From Falsiroseomonas sp041690465 (GTDB lineage: Bacteria > Pseudomonadota > Alphaproteobacteria > Acetobacterales > Acetobacteraceae): a DNA stretch of 64,000 nucleotides. The position numbers were made by a program, and so were the translations under genes. The notes beneath the pieces were generated by a model. It saw only the letters and a program-made list of their open reading frames with translations. It searched no databases and had not been told where the DNA came from. Positions 8,654 through 17,095 of the stretch are shown piece by piece. The number at the start of each line of letters is the position of its first letter. Position 1 is the stretch's first letter. The DNA lies in assembly GCF_041690465.1 (NCBI RefSeq), contig NZ_JAWLHG010000004.1, positions 124,001 through 188,000 of the forward strand, written 5' to 3'.

Positions 8654-9679
8654 TCAGGAGGCGGCGAAGGCCAAATCCGCCGGTGGCGGCAGGTAGCGCG
8701 TGGTGTAGAGCTGCGATGCCGGCGGCGGATTGGCGATTCCAAAGGCCTGGCCGACCTCCTTCATCGTGCTGTCGAGGCGGTCCATGTCCACCGCACTGAA
8801 GCCGTTGGCGCGCACATGTGGCGTGACGAACATCATGTCGTTGGCGATCCTGATCCGCTCCGCCTCGATGTCCACGTCGAGCAGCGGCTCGCGCCGCTTG
8901 GCGGCCTCGGCCGCGGCGCGCGGGTCGGCGATCATCGCGCGCAGGCCGCGCACCGTGCCCTTCGCGCAGGCGGTCAGCACCGGCGCATTGGCTTCCGCGA
9001 AGGCCGTGGTGCTGAACAGCACATGGCCGTAGAGCGGCACGCCGAAATCCGAATAGGGGAAGAAGCGCACCGCCTCCCGCGGCAGCCCGGCGCCGCGGAT
9101 GTTCATCGCCACCGTGGTGACGTGGCCGGAGATGCCGTCGGCCTGGCGGCGCAGCAGCATCGCCTCCCGCAGATCCGCCGACACGTCGAGCCAGCGCACC
9201 GCGCCCGGGTCGAAGCCCGCCTTCTGCGCGAAGAGCGGGAAGACCGAGCGGCTGGCATCGCCGGGCGGCGCGGCCAGAGTCTTGCCGGCGAAATCGGCGG
9301 GCTGCCGGATCGGGCTGTCGGCCATCACCGCCAGCGACAGGGCGGAGCGGTCATGCACCATGAAGAAGGCGACCATCCGCTGCGCCGGGTTCTGCGCCAG
9401 GAAGCGCATCAGCGTGTAGACGTCGGCATAGCCGAGCTCGACCGCGCCGCTCGCCACCTTCACCACCGTGTCGCCCGAGCCGAAGCCGCGCGTCACGGCG
9501 ATCTCGGCGCCCGCTTCGCGGAACCAGCCGCGATCCTCCGCCATGGTCCAGGGCGCGGTGACGCCCTGCAACGCCCAGTCCATGGCGATGGTCGCGCGGC
9601 GCGGCGCGCCCTGCGCGGCCAGATGGCGCGGTGCGGCGAGCAGCGCGCCGGAAGCGGCGATCAGGTGTCTGCGGTACAT
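8654..9679 (-). CDS. ABC transporter substrate-binding protein, NMT1/SsuA/ThiY-like
   Basis: A 341-residue periplasmic receptor with an N-terminal export signal (MYRRHLIAASGALLAAP, cleaved near HLAAQG). The body has the NMT1 pattern: ATIAMDWALQGVTAPWTMAE at the start, then the gate GSGDTVVKVASGAVELGYAD. Relatives bind nitrogen- or sulfur-containing small molecules such as thiamine precursors, nitrate or sulfonates. No permease or ATPase gene is adjacent, so the partners must lie elsewhere. The ATG at 9679 has GGGAG just upstream. A TGGATCCA element lies about 40 bp upstream. Confidence 0.82.
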   Translation of the reverse strand: MYRRHLIAASGALLAAPRHLAAQGAPRRATIAMDWALQGVTAPWTMAEDRGWFREAGAEIAVTRGFGSGDTVVKVASGAVELGYADVYTLMRFLAQNPAQRMVAFFMVHDRSALSLAVMADSPIRQPADFAGKTLAAPPGDASRSVFPLFAQKAGFDPGAVRWLDVSADLREAMLLRRQADGISGHVTTVAMNIRGAGLPREAVRFFPYSDFGVPLYGHVLFSTTAFAEANAPVLTACAKGTVRGLRAMIADPRAAAEAAKRREPLLDVDIEAERIRIANDMMFVTPHVRANGFSAVDMDRLDSTMKEVGQAFGIANPPPASQLYTTRYLPPPADLAFAAS

Positions 9680-9718
9680 GCCCCGTCTCCCAACCAATTG
9701 CCGGGAGCCTAGTATCCA

Positions 9719-9728
9719 TGGATCCAAT
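9719..9728. promoter_or_regulatory. Palindromic TGGATCCA element upstream of a receptor gene
   Basis: TGGATCCAAT, overlapping the second palindrome ATCCATGGAT at 9714-9723. It lies 40 bp upstream of the NMT1-type receptor. The same ten bases occur 27 bp upstream of the Bug receptor at 52329. FadR-type GntR repressors often use short palindromes of this kind, but no regulator is adjacent. Confidence 0.3.
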
Positions 9729-9803
9729 CTGTGAAGCGGCAAACGGCATGCGCCACGCCGGTCACCAAGGCGCGAGCATCGCCGGTCCGAGCGCGCCGCG
9801 GCG

Positions 9804-10493
9804 CTATTCCTGCGCGGCGGCCGCCGCATCCACCGCGCAGGACACCGCGCGCCGCTGGCGCCAGGCGCTGCGCAGCACCGCATAGGGATCGAGCGATTGC
9901 GCCTCGATCCGGCGCAGCGCCTCCTCGGCGGCGGCATAGGCCAGGAAGCCGTCGCTGCCCTGCCACGCCGCCACCGGCGCGATACCGAGGCCCTGCGCCA
10001 GCGCCGCATTTGCCGCGAAGCCCGCCGTCGCGTCGCGCAGCGAGGACGGGCCGAGCAGCGGCAGCACCAGGTACGGGCCGCTCGGCACGCCCCAGGCGCA
10101 GACGGCATCGCCCGGCGCGAAGGGGCGCCGCGGCCAGCCCCACTCCGCCGCCGCATCGCGCACCCCGCCGAGGCCAAGCGTGGTGTTGATGCCAAAGCGG
10201 AGCAGCGCCTGGCCCGCCACGGCGGGCTCGCCGGCCGCGAGGCCGCTCGCCGCGGTCACCGGCTCGCCGAGATTGGCCACCGCCTGGCCGATGCCGCGCC
10301 GCCAGCCCTCCGGCACATGGGTCCGCCAGAGCGCCGCCATCGGCGCCAGGACATGCTCCTGCGCGAGCGCGTTGAAGGCATGCACGCGGCGGTTCACCGC
10401 CTCCAGCGGGTCATACGCCGCAGGCGCGGTGGCCGGCGCCAGCAGCACCGCGGCGGTCGCGATCGCCAGACATGCCTGCCGCATCGTGCTCAT
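9804..10493 (-). CDS. mlaA: MlaA/VacJ family outer-membrane phospholipid-trafficking protein
   Basis: A 229-residue secreted protein. MlaA removes phospholipids from the outer leaflet of the outer membrane and hands them to the MlaC shuttle. The hallmark AYDPLEAVNRRVHAFN follows directly after the signal peptide, and the family's GWGVPxGPYLVLPLLGPS loop appears as AWGVPSGPYLVLPLLGPSS. Unlike enterobacterial MlaA, the signal peptide ends APATAPAAYDP with no lipobox Cys, so it looks like a signal-peptidase-I substrate. The start overlaps the stop of the SMR exporter by 4 bp. Confidence 0.87.
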   Translation of the reverse strand: MSTMRQACLAIATAAVLLAPATAPAAYDPLEAVNRRVHAFNALAQEHVLAPMAALWRTHVPEGWRRGIGQAVANLGEPVTAASGLAAGEPAVAGQALLRFGINTTLGLGGVRDAAAEWGWPRRPFAPGDAVCAWGVPSGPYLVLPLLGPSSLRDATAGFAANAALAQGLGIAPVAAWQGSDGFLAYAAAEEALRRIEAQSLDPYAVLRSAWRQRRAVSCAVDAAAAAQE

Positions 10494-10804
10494 CCCCCGA
10501 CCCGCAGCACCGCGATCCCGGCGGCGATCAGCGCCACGCCGCCGATCCGCGCCGCCGTCGCCGGCTCGCCCAGCACCAGCATCCCGAAGGCGGCGGTGCC
10601 GACCGCGCCGATGCCGGTCCAGACCGCATAGGCGGTGCCGACCGGCAGCGACTTCAACGCCAGGCCGAGCAGGAAGATGCTGGCTGCCATGGTGCCGAGC
10701 GTCAGCACGGTCGGCCAGAAGCGGGTGAAGCCGCCGCTCATCTTCAGGCCGATCGCCCAGCCCACTTCCAGCAGGCCGGCGAGAAACAGCAGCAGCCAGG
10801 CCAA
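10490..10804 (-). CDS. Small multidrug resistance protein, Gdx/SugE (guanidinium exporter) subtype
   Basis: A 104-residue protein with four membrane spans. SMR proteins are proton-coupled antiporters that work as antiparallel dimers. The pattern GLLEVGWAIGLKMS, with the essential Glu of span 1, and KSLPVGTAYAVWTGIGAVG match SugE/Gdx rather than EmrE/QacE. Family members of this kind export guanidinium. The start is TTG at 10804 behind AAGGGGGG. No guanidine riboswitch core is evident in the 27 bp upstream gap. It is translationally coupled to mlaA. Confidence 0.85.
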   Translation of the reverse strand: MAWLLLFLAGLLEVGWAIGLKMSGGFTRFWPTVLTLGTMAASIFLLGLALKSLPVGTAYAVWTGIGAVGTAAFGMLVLGEPATAARIGGVALIAAGIAVLRVGG

Positions 10805-10831
10805 ACGCGCCCCCCTTACGATCCCCGCGCG

Positions 10832-11161
10832 TCAGCCAAGCCCGGCGCGCCGCAGTTCCGGCCCGAGCCGGCCGGTCAGCAGCAGCCAGGCCATACGCAG
10901 GTCGCTCGCCAGCGACCACAGCGGATGGCGGAAGGTCGCCGGCCGGTTGCGCTCCACCAGCAGGTGCGAGCCCCAGGCGAAGCCATAGCCCACCACCAGC
11001 GCCACCAGAACCAGCCAGAGCGGGCCGAACAGCAGACCCCAGAGCAGCACCAGCACGCCCAGCACCGTCCCCGCCGCATGCACCAGCCGCGTCAGCGGGC
11101 TGGCATGCTCGCGCAGGTAGTGCAGCCAGAATTCCTCATAGGTGGCGATCGGACCGGGCAT
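10832..11161 (-). CDS. DUF962 / Mpo1-like membrane protein
   Basis: A 109-residue protein with two or three membrane spans. The N-terminal TYEEFWLHYLREHASPLTRL and the later SHLLVERNRPATFRHPLWSL match the DUF962 family, related to the yeast ER dioxygenase Mpo1, which shortens 2-hydroxy fatty acids. The conserved histidines (HYLREH, VHAAG, SHLLVE, FRHP) are candidates for iron binding. It lies 27 bp upstream of the SMR exporter gene on the same strand, probably one transcript. Enzymatic activity is not established for this type. Confidence 0.75.
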   Translation of the reverse strand: MPGPIATYEEFWLHYLREHASPLTRLVHAAGTVLGVLVLLWGLLFGPLWLVLVALVVGYGFAWGSHLLVERNRPATFRHPLWSLASDLRMAWLLLTGRLGPELRRAGLG

Positions 11162-11251
11162 GGCGGAAAGCTAAGCCGATCGCGGGCAGGTCTGCCAGCA
11201 CGGCTTTGCGCTTCCTCCCGGTGCTTCCGGCCTGCAATGGTGGTTGCGCCC

Positions 11252-12859
11252 ATGCATCTTCCCTCCGCCCTCGCGCCGTTGCGCCATCCGTCCTTCCGGC
11301 TGCTCTGGCTGGCGAACCTCGTCGCCAATACCGGCATGTGGATGCAGAACACCGGGGCGGGGTGGTTGATGACCTCGCTCGCCCCCTCGCCCATCATGGT
11401 CAGCCTGGTGCAGGTGGCGTCCCTGCTGCCGGTGTTCCTGCTGGCGCTGCCCGCCGGCGCGCTGGCCGACATCATGGACCGGCGGCTCTACCTGATCGCC
11501 GCGCAGGCCTGGATCGCGCTCTGCGGCGTGCTGCTCGCGGTACTGGCCTTCGCGCATGTGCTGGGGCCCTGGGGGCTGATCGCCTTCACCTTCGCGATCG
11601 GCGCCGGCACGGCGATGAACTCGCCAGCCTGGGCCGCCACCACGCCGGAGACGGTGCCGCGCGCCGACCTCACCCAGGCCATCGTGCTGAACGGCATCGG
11701 CTTCAACCTGACGCGCGCGGTGGGTCCGGCGATCGGCGGCTTCGTCGTCGCCGCCTTCGGGCCGGAGGTGAACTTCGCGATCAACGCGCTGGCCTTCTGC
11801 GTGGTGATCCTCGCCCTGCTGCGCTGGAAGCGGCCGGAGGCACGGGCGACGCTGCCGCAGGAGCATTTCCTCTCGGCGATGCGCGCCGGGCTCGGCTTCG
11901 CGCGCGCCAGCCCCGTGCTGCGCGCCACCGTCATCCGGGGCTGCATGTTCTTCGGGCCCGCCGCGGCGGTCTGGGGCCTGCTGCCGCTGCTGGTGCGCAA
12001 GCAGCTCGGCCTCGGGCCCGAATGGTTCGGCATCCTGCTCAGCGCGATGGGGATTGGCGCCGTCGTGGCGGGCTTCGTGCTGCCCTCGCTGCGCGGCCGG
12101 CTGGACCGCAGCGGCACGGTGACGGGTGCCGCGGTGATCGGCGGGGCCGCGCTGCTGGTGCTCGGCCAGGCCGGGCATTGGTCGGTGGCGCTGGTCGCCA
12201 TGCTGGGCTTCGGCGTCGCCTGGATCACCGGCGCCTCGACGCTGCAGGCCGCGGCCCAGATCGCCGTGCCGGCCTGGGTGCGGGCGCGGGCGATCGGCAT
12301 CTACCAGCTCGCCACCTTCGGCGCCCTGGCGCTCGGCGCGGCGCTCGGCGGCTGGGCGGGCGAGGCGGTGGGGCTGCCTCTGGCGCTCGGCGGTGCCGGG
12401 CTTGCCTGCGCGCTGGGCGGCTTCGCGGTGCGCCGCTTCCCGCTGGAACCGCCGCCCGCCGGCCCGGTGCCTGCCGCGGAGGCGCCGCAGCCGCGGCCGG
12501 AGCCGGCCGACCCCGCCCTGGCCCCGCTGCTCGCCACCGAGCGCAACCAGCTGCTGGAAGTGGTGCGCTACCACGTGGACCCGGCGAACCGCGCCGCCTT
12601 CCTCCGCGCCATGGTGGAATGCCGCGGCGTCCGGCTGCGCAGCGGCGCGCTGGCCTGGCGGCTCTACGAGGATGTGGCGCATCCCGACCGCTGGGTGGAG
12701 CTGTGGATCATGGAGAGCTGGATGGCCCATCTGCGGGAGGAAGGCCGGCTGACCGAGACCGACCGCGCCGCGCTGGCCCGCGCCGCCGCGCTGCACCACG
12801 GCGAGGGCCCGCCGGAGGCGGTGCGCTACCTCAACGTCATGCCGGACATGTTCCGATGA
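11252..12859 (+). CDS. MFS exporter (MFS_3/EntS-like) with C-terminal soluble domain
   Basis: A 535-residue protein with twelve predicted spans followed by a soluble domain of about 110 residues. The transport part opens LAPLRHPSFRLLWLANLVAN and has the MFS loop GALADIMDRR. It resembles the EntS/MFS_3 group of efflux pumps. From about residue 430 the soluble tail (VVRYHVDPANRAAFLRAM, WRLYEDVAHPDRWVELWIME) has the look of a dimeric alpha/beta-barrel (ABM/NIPSNAP-like) fold. The start is uncertain: ATG 11237 and ATG 11252 are both possible and neither has a good ribosome binding site. Substrate unknown. Confidence 0.82.
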   Translation: MHLPSALAPLRHPSFRLLWLANLVANTGMWMQNTGAGWLMTSLAPSPIMVSLVQVASLLPVFLLALPAGALADIMDRRLYLIAAQAWIALCGVLLAVLAFAHVLGPWGLIAFTFAIGAGTAMNSPAWAATTPETVPRADLTQAIVLNGIGFNLTRAVGPAIGGFVVAAFGPEVNFAINALAFCVVILALLRWKRPEARATLPQEHFLSAMRAGLGFARASPVLRATVIRGCMFFGPAAAVWGLLPLLVRKQLGLGPEWFGILLSAMGIGAVVAGFVLPSLRGRLDRSGTVTGAAVIGGAALLVLGQAGHWSVALVAMLGFGVAWITGASTLQAAAQIAVPAWVRARAIGIYQLATFGALALGAALGGWAGEAVGLPLALGGAGLACALGGFAVRRFPLEPPPAGPVPAAEAPQPRPEPADPALAPLLATERNQLLEVVRYHVDPANRAAFLRAMVECRGVRLRSGALAWRLYEDVAHPDRWVELWIMESWMAHLREEGRLTETDRAALARAAALHHGEGPPEAVRYLNVMPDMFR

Positions 12860-12923
12860 CGTGTGCAACAGCGCCGCGCCACACCACGTTTGCCTGCGGA
12901 CCCGAAGCCGCGAGGAGCGCACG

Positions 12924-13400
12924 ATGCCACAGAGCCGCAACGACCTGCACGACAACGCCAAGAAGACCTCGATCGGGGTGCTGCAGGGCTGCCTGACCGA
13001 TTCGATCGACCTGTACAACGCCACGCGCCATGCGCACTGGAACGTGAAGGGTCCGCACTTCTCGGCACTGCACACGATGTTCGAGGAATTCTACACCACC
13101 CTGGCGACCGACATCGACGAGCTGGCGGAGCGCCTGGTGCAGCTTGGCGGCACGGCGATGGGCACCAGCCAATCGGTCCAGGGCAGCACGCGCCTGCCGG
13201 CCTACCCCACCGACATCAAGGCCGGCATGGACCATGTGAAGGCGCTGCTCGACCGCTACGCGATGGTGGCGAAAGCGCTGCGCGAGGGGATCGACGCCAC
13301 CGACGAGGCCGGCGACGCCGACACTGCCGACATCCTGACCGGCGTCAGCAAGAACGCCGACAAGGCCTTGTGGATGCTGGAGGCGCACACCCAGGGTTGA
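12924..13400 (+). CDS. dps: Dps-family ferroxidase / DNA protection protein
   Basis: A 158-residue ferritin-like protein. Dps forms dodecamers that oxidise and store iron and shield DNA from peroxide. The dinuclear iron site pattern HAHWNVKGPHFSALHTMFEE and the following DIDELAERL match the family. The usual Asp of the first site helix appears as Glu (HTMFEE). ATG 12924 is chosen because GAGGAG lies 6 bp upstream; an earlier in-frame ATG at 12861 has none. The gene is alone, and no OxyR or ECF-type site is obvious in the 64 bp upstream. Confidence 0.9.
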   Translation: MPQSRNDLHDNAKKTSIGVLQGCLTDSIDLYNATRHAHWNVKGPHFSALHTMFEEFYTTLATDIDELAERLVQLGGTAMGTSQSVQGSTRLPAYPTDIKAGMDHVKALLDRYAMVAKALREGIDATDEAGDADTADILTGVSKNADKALWMLEAHTQG

Positions 13401-13419
13401 TCGCCGAGGCGGCGTGAGG

Positions 13420-13442
13420 CGGCCGGGCGCACTGCCCGGCCG
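13420..13442. terminator. GC hairpin between convergent dps and PEP-CTERM genes
   Basis: Perfect 9 bp arms (13420-13428 and 13434-13442) with the loop GCACT, 20 bp after the dps stop. The downstream side reads TCTCCCAGACC, so there is no real U-tract. Loop and flank resemble the repeat at 71-91. It could work as a bidirectional terminator. Confidence 0.45.
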
Positions 13443-13466
13443 TCTCCCAGACCGTCTTGCGACCGT

Positions 13467-14144
13467 TCAGCTGTCGGCGGCACGCCGCCGCACGACGGCG
13501 AGACCGAGGAGGCCGAGGCCGAACATCGACAGGCTCAACGGCTCCGGCACCACGGCGTCGTTGGCGGTGTAGGTGTAGGTGACCATCAGCTCGGCCGAGG
13601 CGAAGTTGTCGAACGTCTGGCTCGCCAGGGGCGCGTTCGTGGGCGCGGTCACCAGGTTGTCGCGCAGGATCGCCAGCGCGACATTGACAGATCCGGGGCC
13701 GATGAACTGCGCGAAGAGGGCCGGCGCCAGCGCGGCGGTCACCGAGCCCGAGGTCGAGAGGCTCGCCGAGCCTGTCAGAGCGGCATTCTTGTCGATCGAA
13801 ATCGAGCCGGACGCCACCACATCCTGCAACTCGGCCACGGCGCTCGGGCCGACCGTCAGCGCGAAATCCGCGCCGAGTTCCACCGGGTAGGCCTGCACGC
13901 GCGGGCCGTTGTTCAACCGCGTCAGGCTCACCGTACCGCTGACGCCGCCGGTGAACTGCAACTCGATGGCCGTCAGCGTGGCGTTCGCCACGTCGAAGCG
14001 GTCGATCGTCAGCGTCGCGTTGAGGCCACCCGTGGGCAGCGCGGTGGATGCGAGCGAGGCCTGCTCCACCACCGTCGCGGCCGAGGCCGAGCCGAGGGTG
14101 ATCAGGAGGAAGCCGCCGGCGAGGACGGGCGCGAGGCGCATCAT
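13467..14144 (-). CDS. PEP-CTERM sorted exoprotein
   Basis: A 225-residue exported protein with a signal peptide ending GSASA and a C-terminal PEP-CTERM tripartite signal: VPEP, a hydrophobic span SLSMFGLGLLGLAVV, then RRRA. Proteins of this kind are processed and anchored by exosortase (EpsH/XrtA) and are linked to exopolysaccharide. The mature part is Thr/Ser/Ala-rich beta structure (ATLTAIELQFTGG, GTVSLTRLNN) like the choice-of-anchor domains found with PEP-CTERM. No exosortase gene is in the window. Starts at the first of two adjacent ATGs. Confidence 0.82.
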   Translation of the reverse strand: MMRLAPVLAGGFLLITLGSASAATVVEQASLASTALPTGGLNATLTIDRFDVANATLTAIELQFTGGVSGTVSLTRLNNGPRVQAYPVELGADFALTVGPSAVAELQDVVASGSISIDKNAALTGSASLSTSGSVTAALAPALFAQFIGPGSVNVALAILRDNLVTAPTNAPLASQTFDNFASAELMVTYTYTANDAVVPEPLSLSMFGLGLLGLAVVRRRAADS

Positions 14145-14341
14145 GTCGTTCCGATCGTCTGTGGCCCCATGGCGCCGGGCAGGCGCATGGAAACCTTCGG
14201 TCGTTCGATAGCAGGCCTCGTGCCGCGTACAATTTCATGTCTTGTCCAATGCAGTAGGGCGCGGCGTGCAAAGGTGATGGCACCAACCGCTCGCGCATTC
14301 CGACCAGCAAAACCCGCTTCGTCCGACTCGCCCCTGCTTGG

Positions 14342-14370
14342 TTGTGTGCCGCGGACGGCATGGCTATCTT
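14342..14370 (+). promoter_or_regulatory. Candidate sigma-70 promoter for parE
   Basis: TTGTGT (14342-14347) and TATCTT (14365-14370) are separated by exactly 17 bp, and the -10 box ends 23 bp before the parE ATG. This is the best housekeeping-type match in the interval, but it was found by eye in GC-rich DNA. Confidence 0.4.
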
Positions 14371-14393
14371 GGGCCGGAGAGCGAGAACACAGC

Positions 14394-16427
14394 ATGAACG
14401 ACCTGTTCGGTCCCGGCGGCGCCCGCAAGGGCGGCGCGGCGATGACCGCGACCCGCAAGACCACGCCGAAGTCCGCCGCCATCCTCCCCGGCGGCGGGGA
14501 CTACTCCGCCAAGGACATCGAGGTGCTGGAGGGGCTGGAGCCCGTCCGCCGGCGCCCCGGCATGTATATCGGCGGCACCGACGAGAACGCCCTGCACCAC
14601 CTGGCCGCCGAGATCCTCGACAACGCCATGGACGAGGCGGTGGCCGGACACGCCGACTTCATCGAGGTGACGCTGGAAGCCGGCAACTGGCTGACGGTCC
14701 GCGACAACGGCCGGGGTATCCCGGTGGACCCGCACCCGAAATTCCCGAAGCTCTCCGCGCTCGAGGTCATCCTCACCACGCTGCACAGCGGCGGCAAGTT
14801 CTCCGGCAAGTCCTATGAGACCTCAGGCGGCCTGCATGGCGTCGGCAGCAGCGTCGTCAACGCGCTGTCGGAACGGATGGAGGTGGAGGTCGCGCGCGAC
14901 CGCACGCTGTTCGGCCACGCCTTCGAGCGCGGCAAGCCGGTGCAGAAGCTGAAGAACCTTGGCGCCATCCACAACCGCCGCGGCACCACCGTCCGCTTCC
15001 GTCCGGATCCGGAGATCTTCGGCAAGCTCACCTTCAATCCCACCAGGCTGCACCGGCTCTGCCGCTCCAAGGCCTATCTGTTCCGCGGCGTCGAGATCCG
15101 CTGGCGCTGCGACCCTTCGCTGGTCGCCGGCACCGAGACACCGGCCGAGGCGGTGCTGCACTTCCCCGGCGGCCTCTCCGACTTCCTCGCCGCCTCGATC
15201 GAAGGCCGCGCCGCGGTGGTGCCCGCCCCCTGGTGCGGCGAGGCGGGTTTTCCGGACGGCGCCGGGCGCTGCGAATGGGCGCTGACCTGGCTGGAGCAGG
15301 GCGAGGGTTTCCTGAGCACCTACGCCAACACCATCCCCACCCCCCAGGGTGGCACCCATGAGGCCGGGCTGCGCGCCGCGCTGGTCAAGGGCCTGCGCGC
15401 CTATGGCGAGCTGAAGAAGGACCGCCGCGCTGCCAACGTCACCGCCGAGGACCTGCTCGGCGGTCTCGCCGGCATGCTCAGCCTGTTCATCCGCGAGCCG
15501 CAGTTCCAGGGCCAGACCAAGGACAAGCTGACCTCGCCAGAGGCCGCGCGGCTGGTGGAGGCGGCGCTGCGCGACCATTTCGACCATTGGCTCACCGGCG
15601 ACCCCGCCTCCGCCGACAACCTGCTGGCCTGGGCGGTGGAGCGCGCCGAGGAGCGCATCCGCCGCCGCGAACAGAAGGACACGCCGCGCAAGAGCGCGAC
15701 CCGCAAGCTGCGCCTGCCCGGCAAGCTCGCCGACTGCGCGCGCGAGAGCGCGGAGGGGACGGAGCTGTTCCTGGTGGAGGGCGACAGCGCCGGCGGCTCC
15801 GCCAAGCAGGCGCGCGACCGCGAGACCCAGGCGGTGCTGCCCTTGCGCGGCAAGATCCTGAACGTCGCCAGCGCCAGCGCCGACAAGCTGCGCGGCAACC
15901 AGGAGCTGAAGGACCTGATCGAGGCGCTGGGCTGCGGCGCCGGCGAGAAGTTCGACCTGGCCCGGCTGCGCTACGGCCGGGTGGTGATCATGACCGACGC
16001 CGATGTGGACGGCGCGCACATCGCCGCCCTGCTGATGACCTTCTTCTACAAGGAGTTGCCGGAGCTGGTGCGCGGCGGCCGCGTCTATCTGGCGCAGCCG
16101 CCGCTCTACCGGCTGCAGGCCGGCGGCAAGACGGTCTATGCGAAGGACGATGCCGACAAGGACCGCCTGGTCAAGCGGGAGTTCAAGGCGAACCAGAAGG
16201 TGGATGTCAGCCGGTTCAAGGGCCTCGGCGAGATGCCGCCGGCCTCGCTGAAGGAAACCACGATGGACCCGAAGCGGCGCACGCTGCTGAAGGTGGTGCT
16301 GCCGCCGGAGGAGCGCGCGCGGACCTCCGACCTGATCGAGGCGCTGATGGGCCGCAAGCCGGAATTGCGCTTCCGCTTCATCCAGGACAATGCCGCGAAG
16401 GTCGACGAGGCGGCGGTGGACGCCTGA
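14394..16427 (+). CDS. parE: DNA topoisomerase IV subunit B
   Basis: A 677-residue type IIA topoisomerase ATPase subunit. Topo IV decatenates replicated chromosomes together with ParC. The GHKL ATPase region shows AEILDNAMDEA, the Walker-like DNGRGIPVDPHPK and GGLHGVGSSVVNALS. The TOPRIM domain shows LVEGDSAGGSAKQARDR, PLRGKILNV and IMTDADVDGAHI. The QARDRETQAVLPLRG stretch is the ParE form rather than GyrB. Length fits alphaproteobacterial ParE. The ATG at 14394 lies just after a plausible sigma-70 promoter. parC is not adjacent, as is usual in this group. Confidence 0.95.
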   Translation: MNDLFGPGGARKGGAAMTATRKTTPKSAAILPGGGDYSAKDIEVLEGLEPVRRRPGMYIGGTDENALHHLAAEILDNAMDEAVAGHADFIEVTLEAGNWLTVRDNGRGIPVDPHPKFPKLSALEVILTTLHSGGKFSGKSYETSGGLHGVGSSVVNALSERMEVEVARDRTLFGHAFERGKPVQKLKNLGAIHNRRGTTVRFRPDPEIFGKLTFNPTRLHRLCRSKAYLFRGVEIRWRCDPSLVAGTETPAEAVLHFPGGLSDFLAASIEGRAAVVPAPWCGEAGFPDGAGRCEWALTWLEQGEGFLSTYANTIPTPQGGTHEAGLRAALVKGLRAYGELKKDRRAANVTAEDLLGGLAGMLSLFIREPQFQGQTKDKLTSPEAARLVEAALRDHFDHWLTGDPASADNLLAWAVERAEERIRRREQKDTPRKSATRKLRLPGKLADCARESAEGTELFLVEGDSAGGSAKQARDRETQAVLPLRGKILNVASASADKLRGNQELKDLIEALGCGAGEKFDLARLRYGRVVIMTDADVDGAHIAALLMTFFYKELPELVRGGRVYLAQPPLYRLQAGGKTVYAKDDADKDRLVKREFKANQKVDVSRFKGLGEMPPASLKETTMDPKRRTLLKVVLPPEERARTSDLIEALMGRKPELRFRFIQDNAAKVDEAAVDA

Positions 16428-16454
16428 CTTTCCACGCCTCCCGCGCCTTTTTCT

Positions 16455-16479
16455 CCCTCTGCCGCAGGGCGAGAGAGGG
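16455..16479. repeat. Short hairpin between convergent parE and lipoprotein genes
   Basis: Six-base arms (16455-16460 and 16474-16479, CCCTCT/AGAGGG) in a stretch with T-runs on the upstream side only. It may help end transcription from either side but lacks the U-tract of an intrinsic terminator. Confidence 0.3.
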
Positions 16480-16501
16480 TCGCGTGGGGGTGGATGGCGC
16501 C

Positions 16502-17092
16502 CTACGCACCCCTCGCGGCCTGTGCGATCTCCACCGCAAACAGGAGCGGATCCACCGGCCGCACTGGCCGCAGCGGCGCGGTCACCTGCACTCGCAGGAA
16601 CCGCCCTGCCGCGGCGCCAAGGCATACAAGTTCCGTCATTTGCTGGCGGCCGTAGGTGCCCTCCAGCCGCGAGCAGGTCAGCGGCGCGCCACCGGGCACC
16701 GGCGCCTCGCTACGCTCCTGCTCGGCAAGCCGCTGCTGGGTACGCGTGCCCGCCAGCGCCAGCACATCGGCGATCACAATCTCGAACTCACTCGAGAGCC
16801 GAGGATCCCCGGGAGCGCCAGCCACGGCCCCTTGACCACGGTCGTAGAGGTTGACCGTTGCCACTGCCGCGCGTGCCGGCGCGGCATAGTCCACCGTCAC
16901 GCCGAATCCCGGCCGCTCCGGCTCGTGCCAGACCGTATTGCCGCGGGTGAAGCCGGCGACCTCCGCCGGCAGCCGCGCCGCCTGCGCTTCAAGCCCCCCC
17001 GGAGCCGGCCCGCCGGCGGCGGAAGGGCGCCCCGCTTGCTGCGGTGCGCAGGCAGCGGCGAGGGCAAGGCCGGCGAGAGCCAGGGCGCGCAT
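16502..17092 (-). CDS. Putative lipoprotein, 196 aa
   Basis: A secreted protein with a lipoprotein signal peptide: MRALALAGLALAAACAPQQ has a lipobox LAAAC, so Cys15 is the probable lipidated residue. The mature part (TVDYAAPARAAVATVNLYDR, FEIVIADVLALAGTRTQQRL) looks like a small alpha/beta domain with two further cysteines (TCSRLEG and LVCLGAA) that could form a disulfide. I recognise no named family. It starts 3 bp after the terC stop, so both genes are one operon. Confidence 0.65.
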   Translation of the reverse strand: MRALALAGLALAAACAPQQAGRPSAAGGPAPGGLEAQAARLPAEVAGFTRGNTVWHEPERPGFGVTVDYAAPARAAVATVNLYDRGQGAVAGAPGDPRLSSEFEIVIADVLALAGTRTQQRLAEQERSEAPVPGGAPLTCSRLEGTYGRQQMTELVCLGAAAGRFLRVQVTAPLRPVRPVDPLLFAVEIAQAARGA

Positions 17093-17095
17093 TGC

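Noticed and set aside
9719..9806. GGAATA on the minus strand near 9806 and similar hexamers near 3685, 6075 and 22755 as ECF boxes
   Set aside because: They lie inside coding sequences and lack a correctly spaced -10; they show the background rate of the hexamer.
10805..10831. Guanidine riboswitch before the Gdx/SugE-like gene
   Set aside because: Only 27 bp separate it from the previous gene, and no conserved guanidine-riboswitch core is visible.
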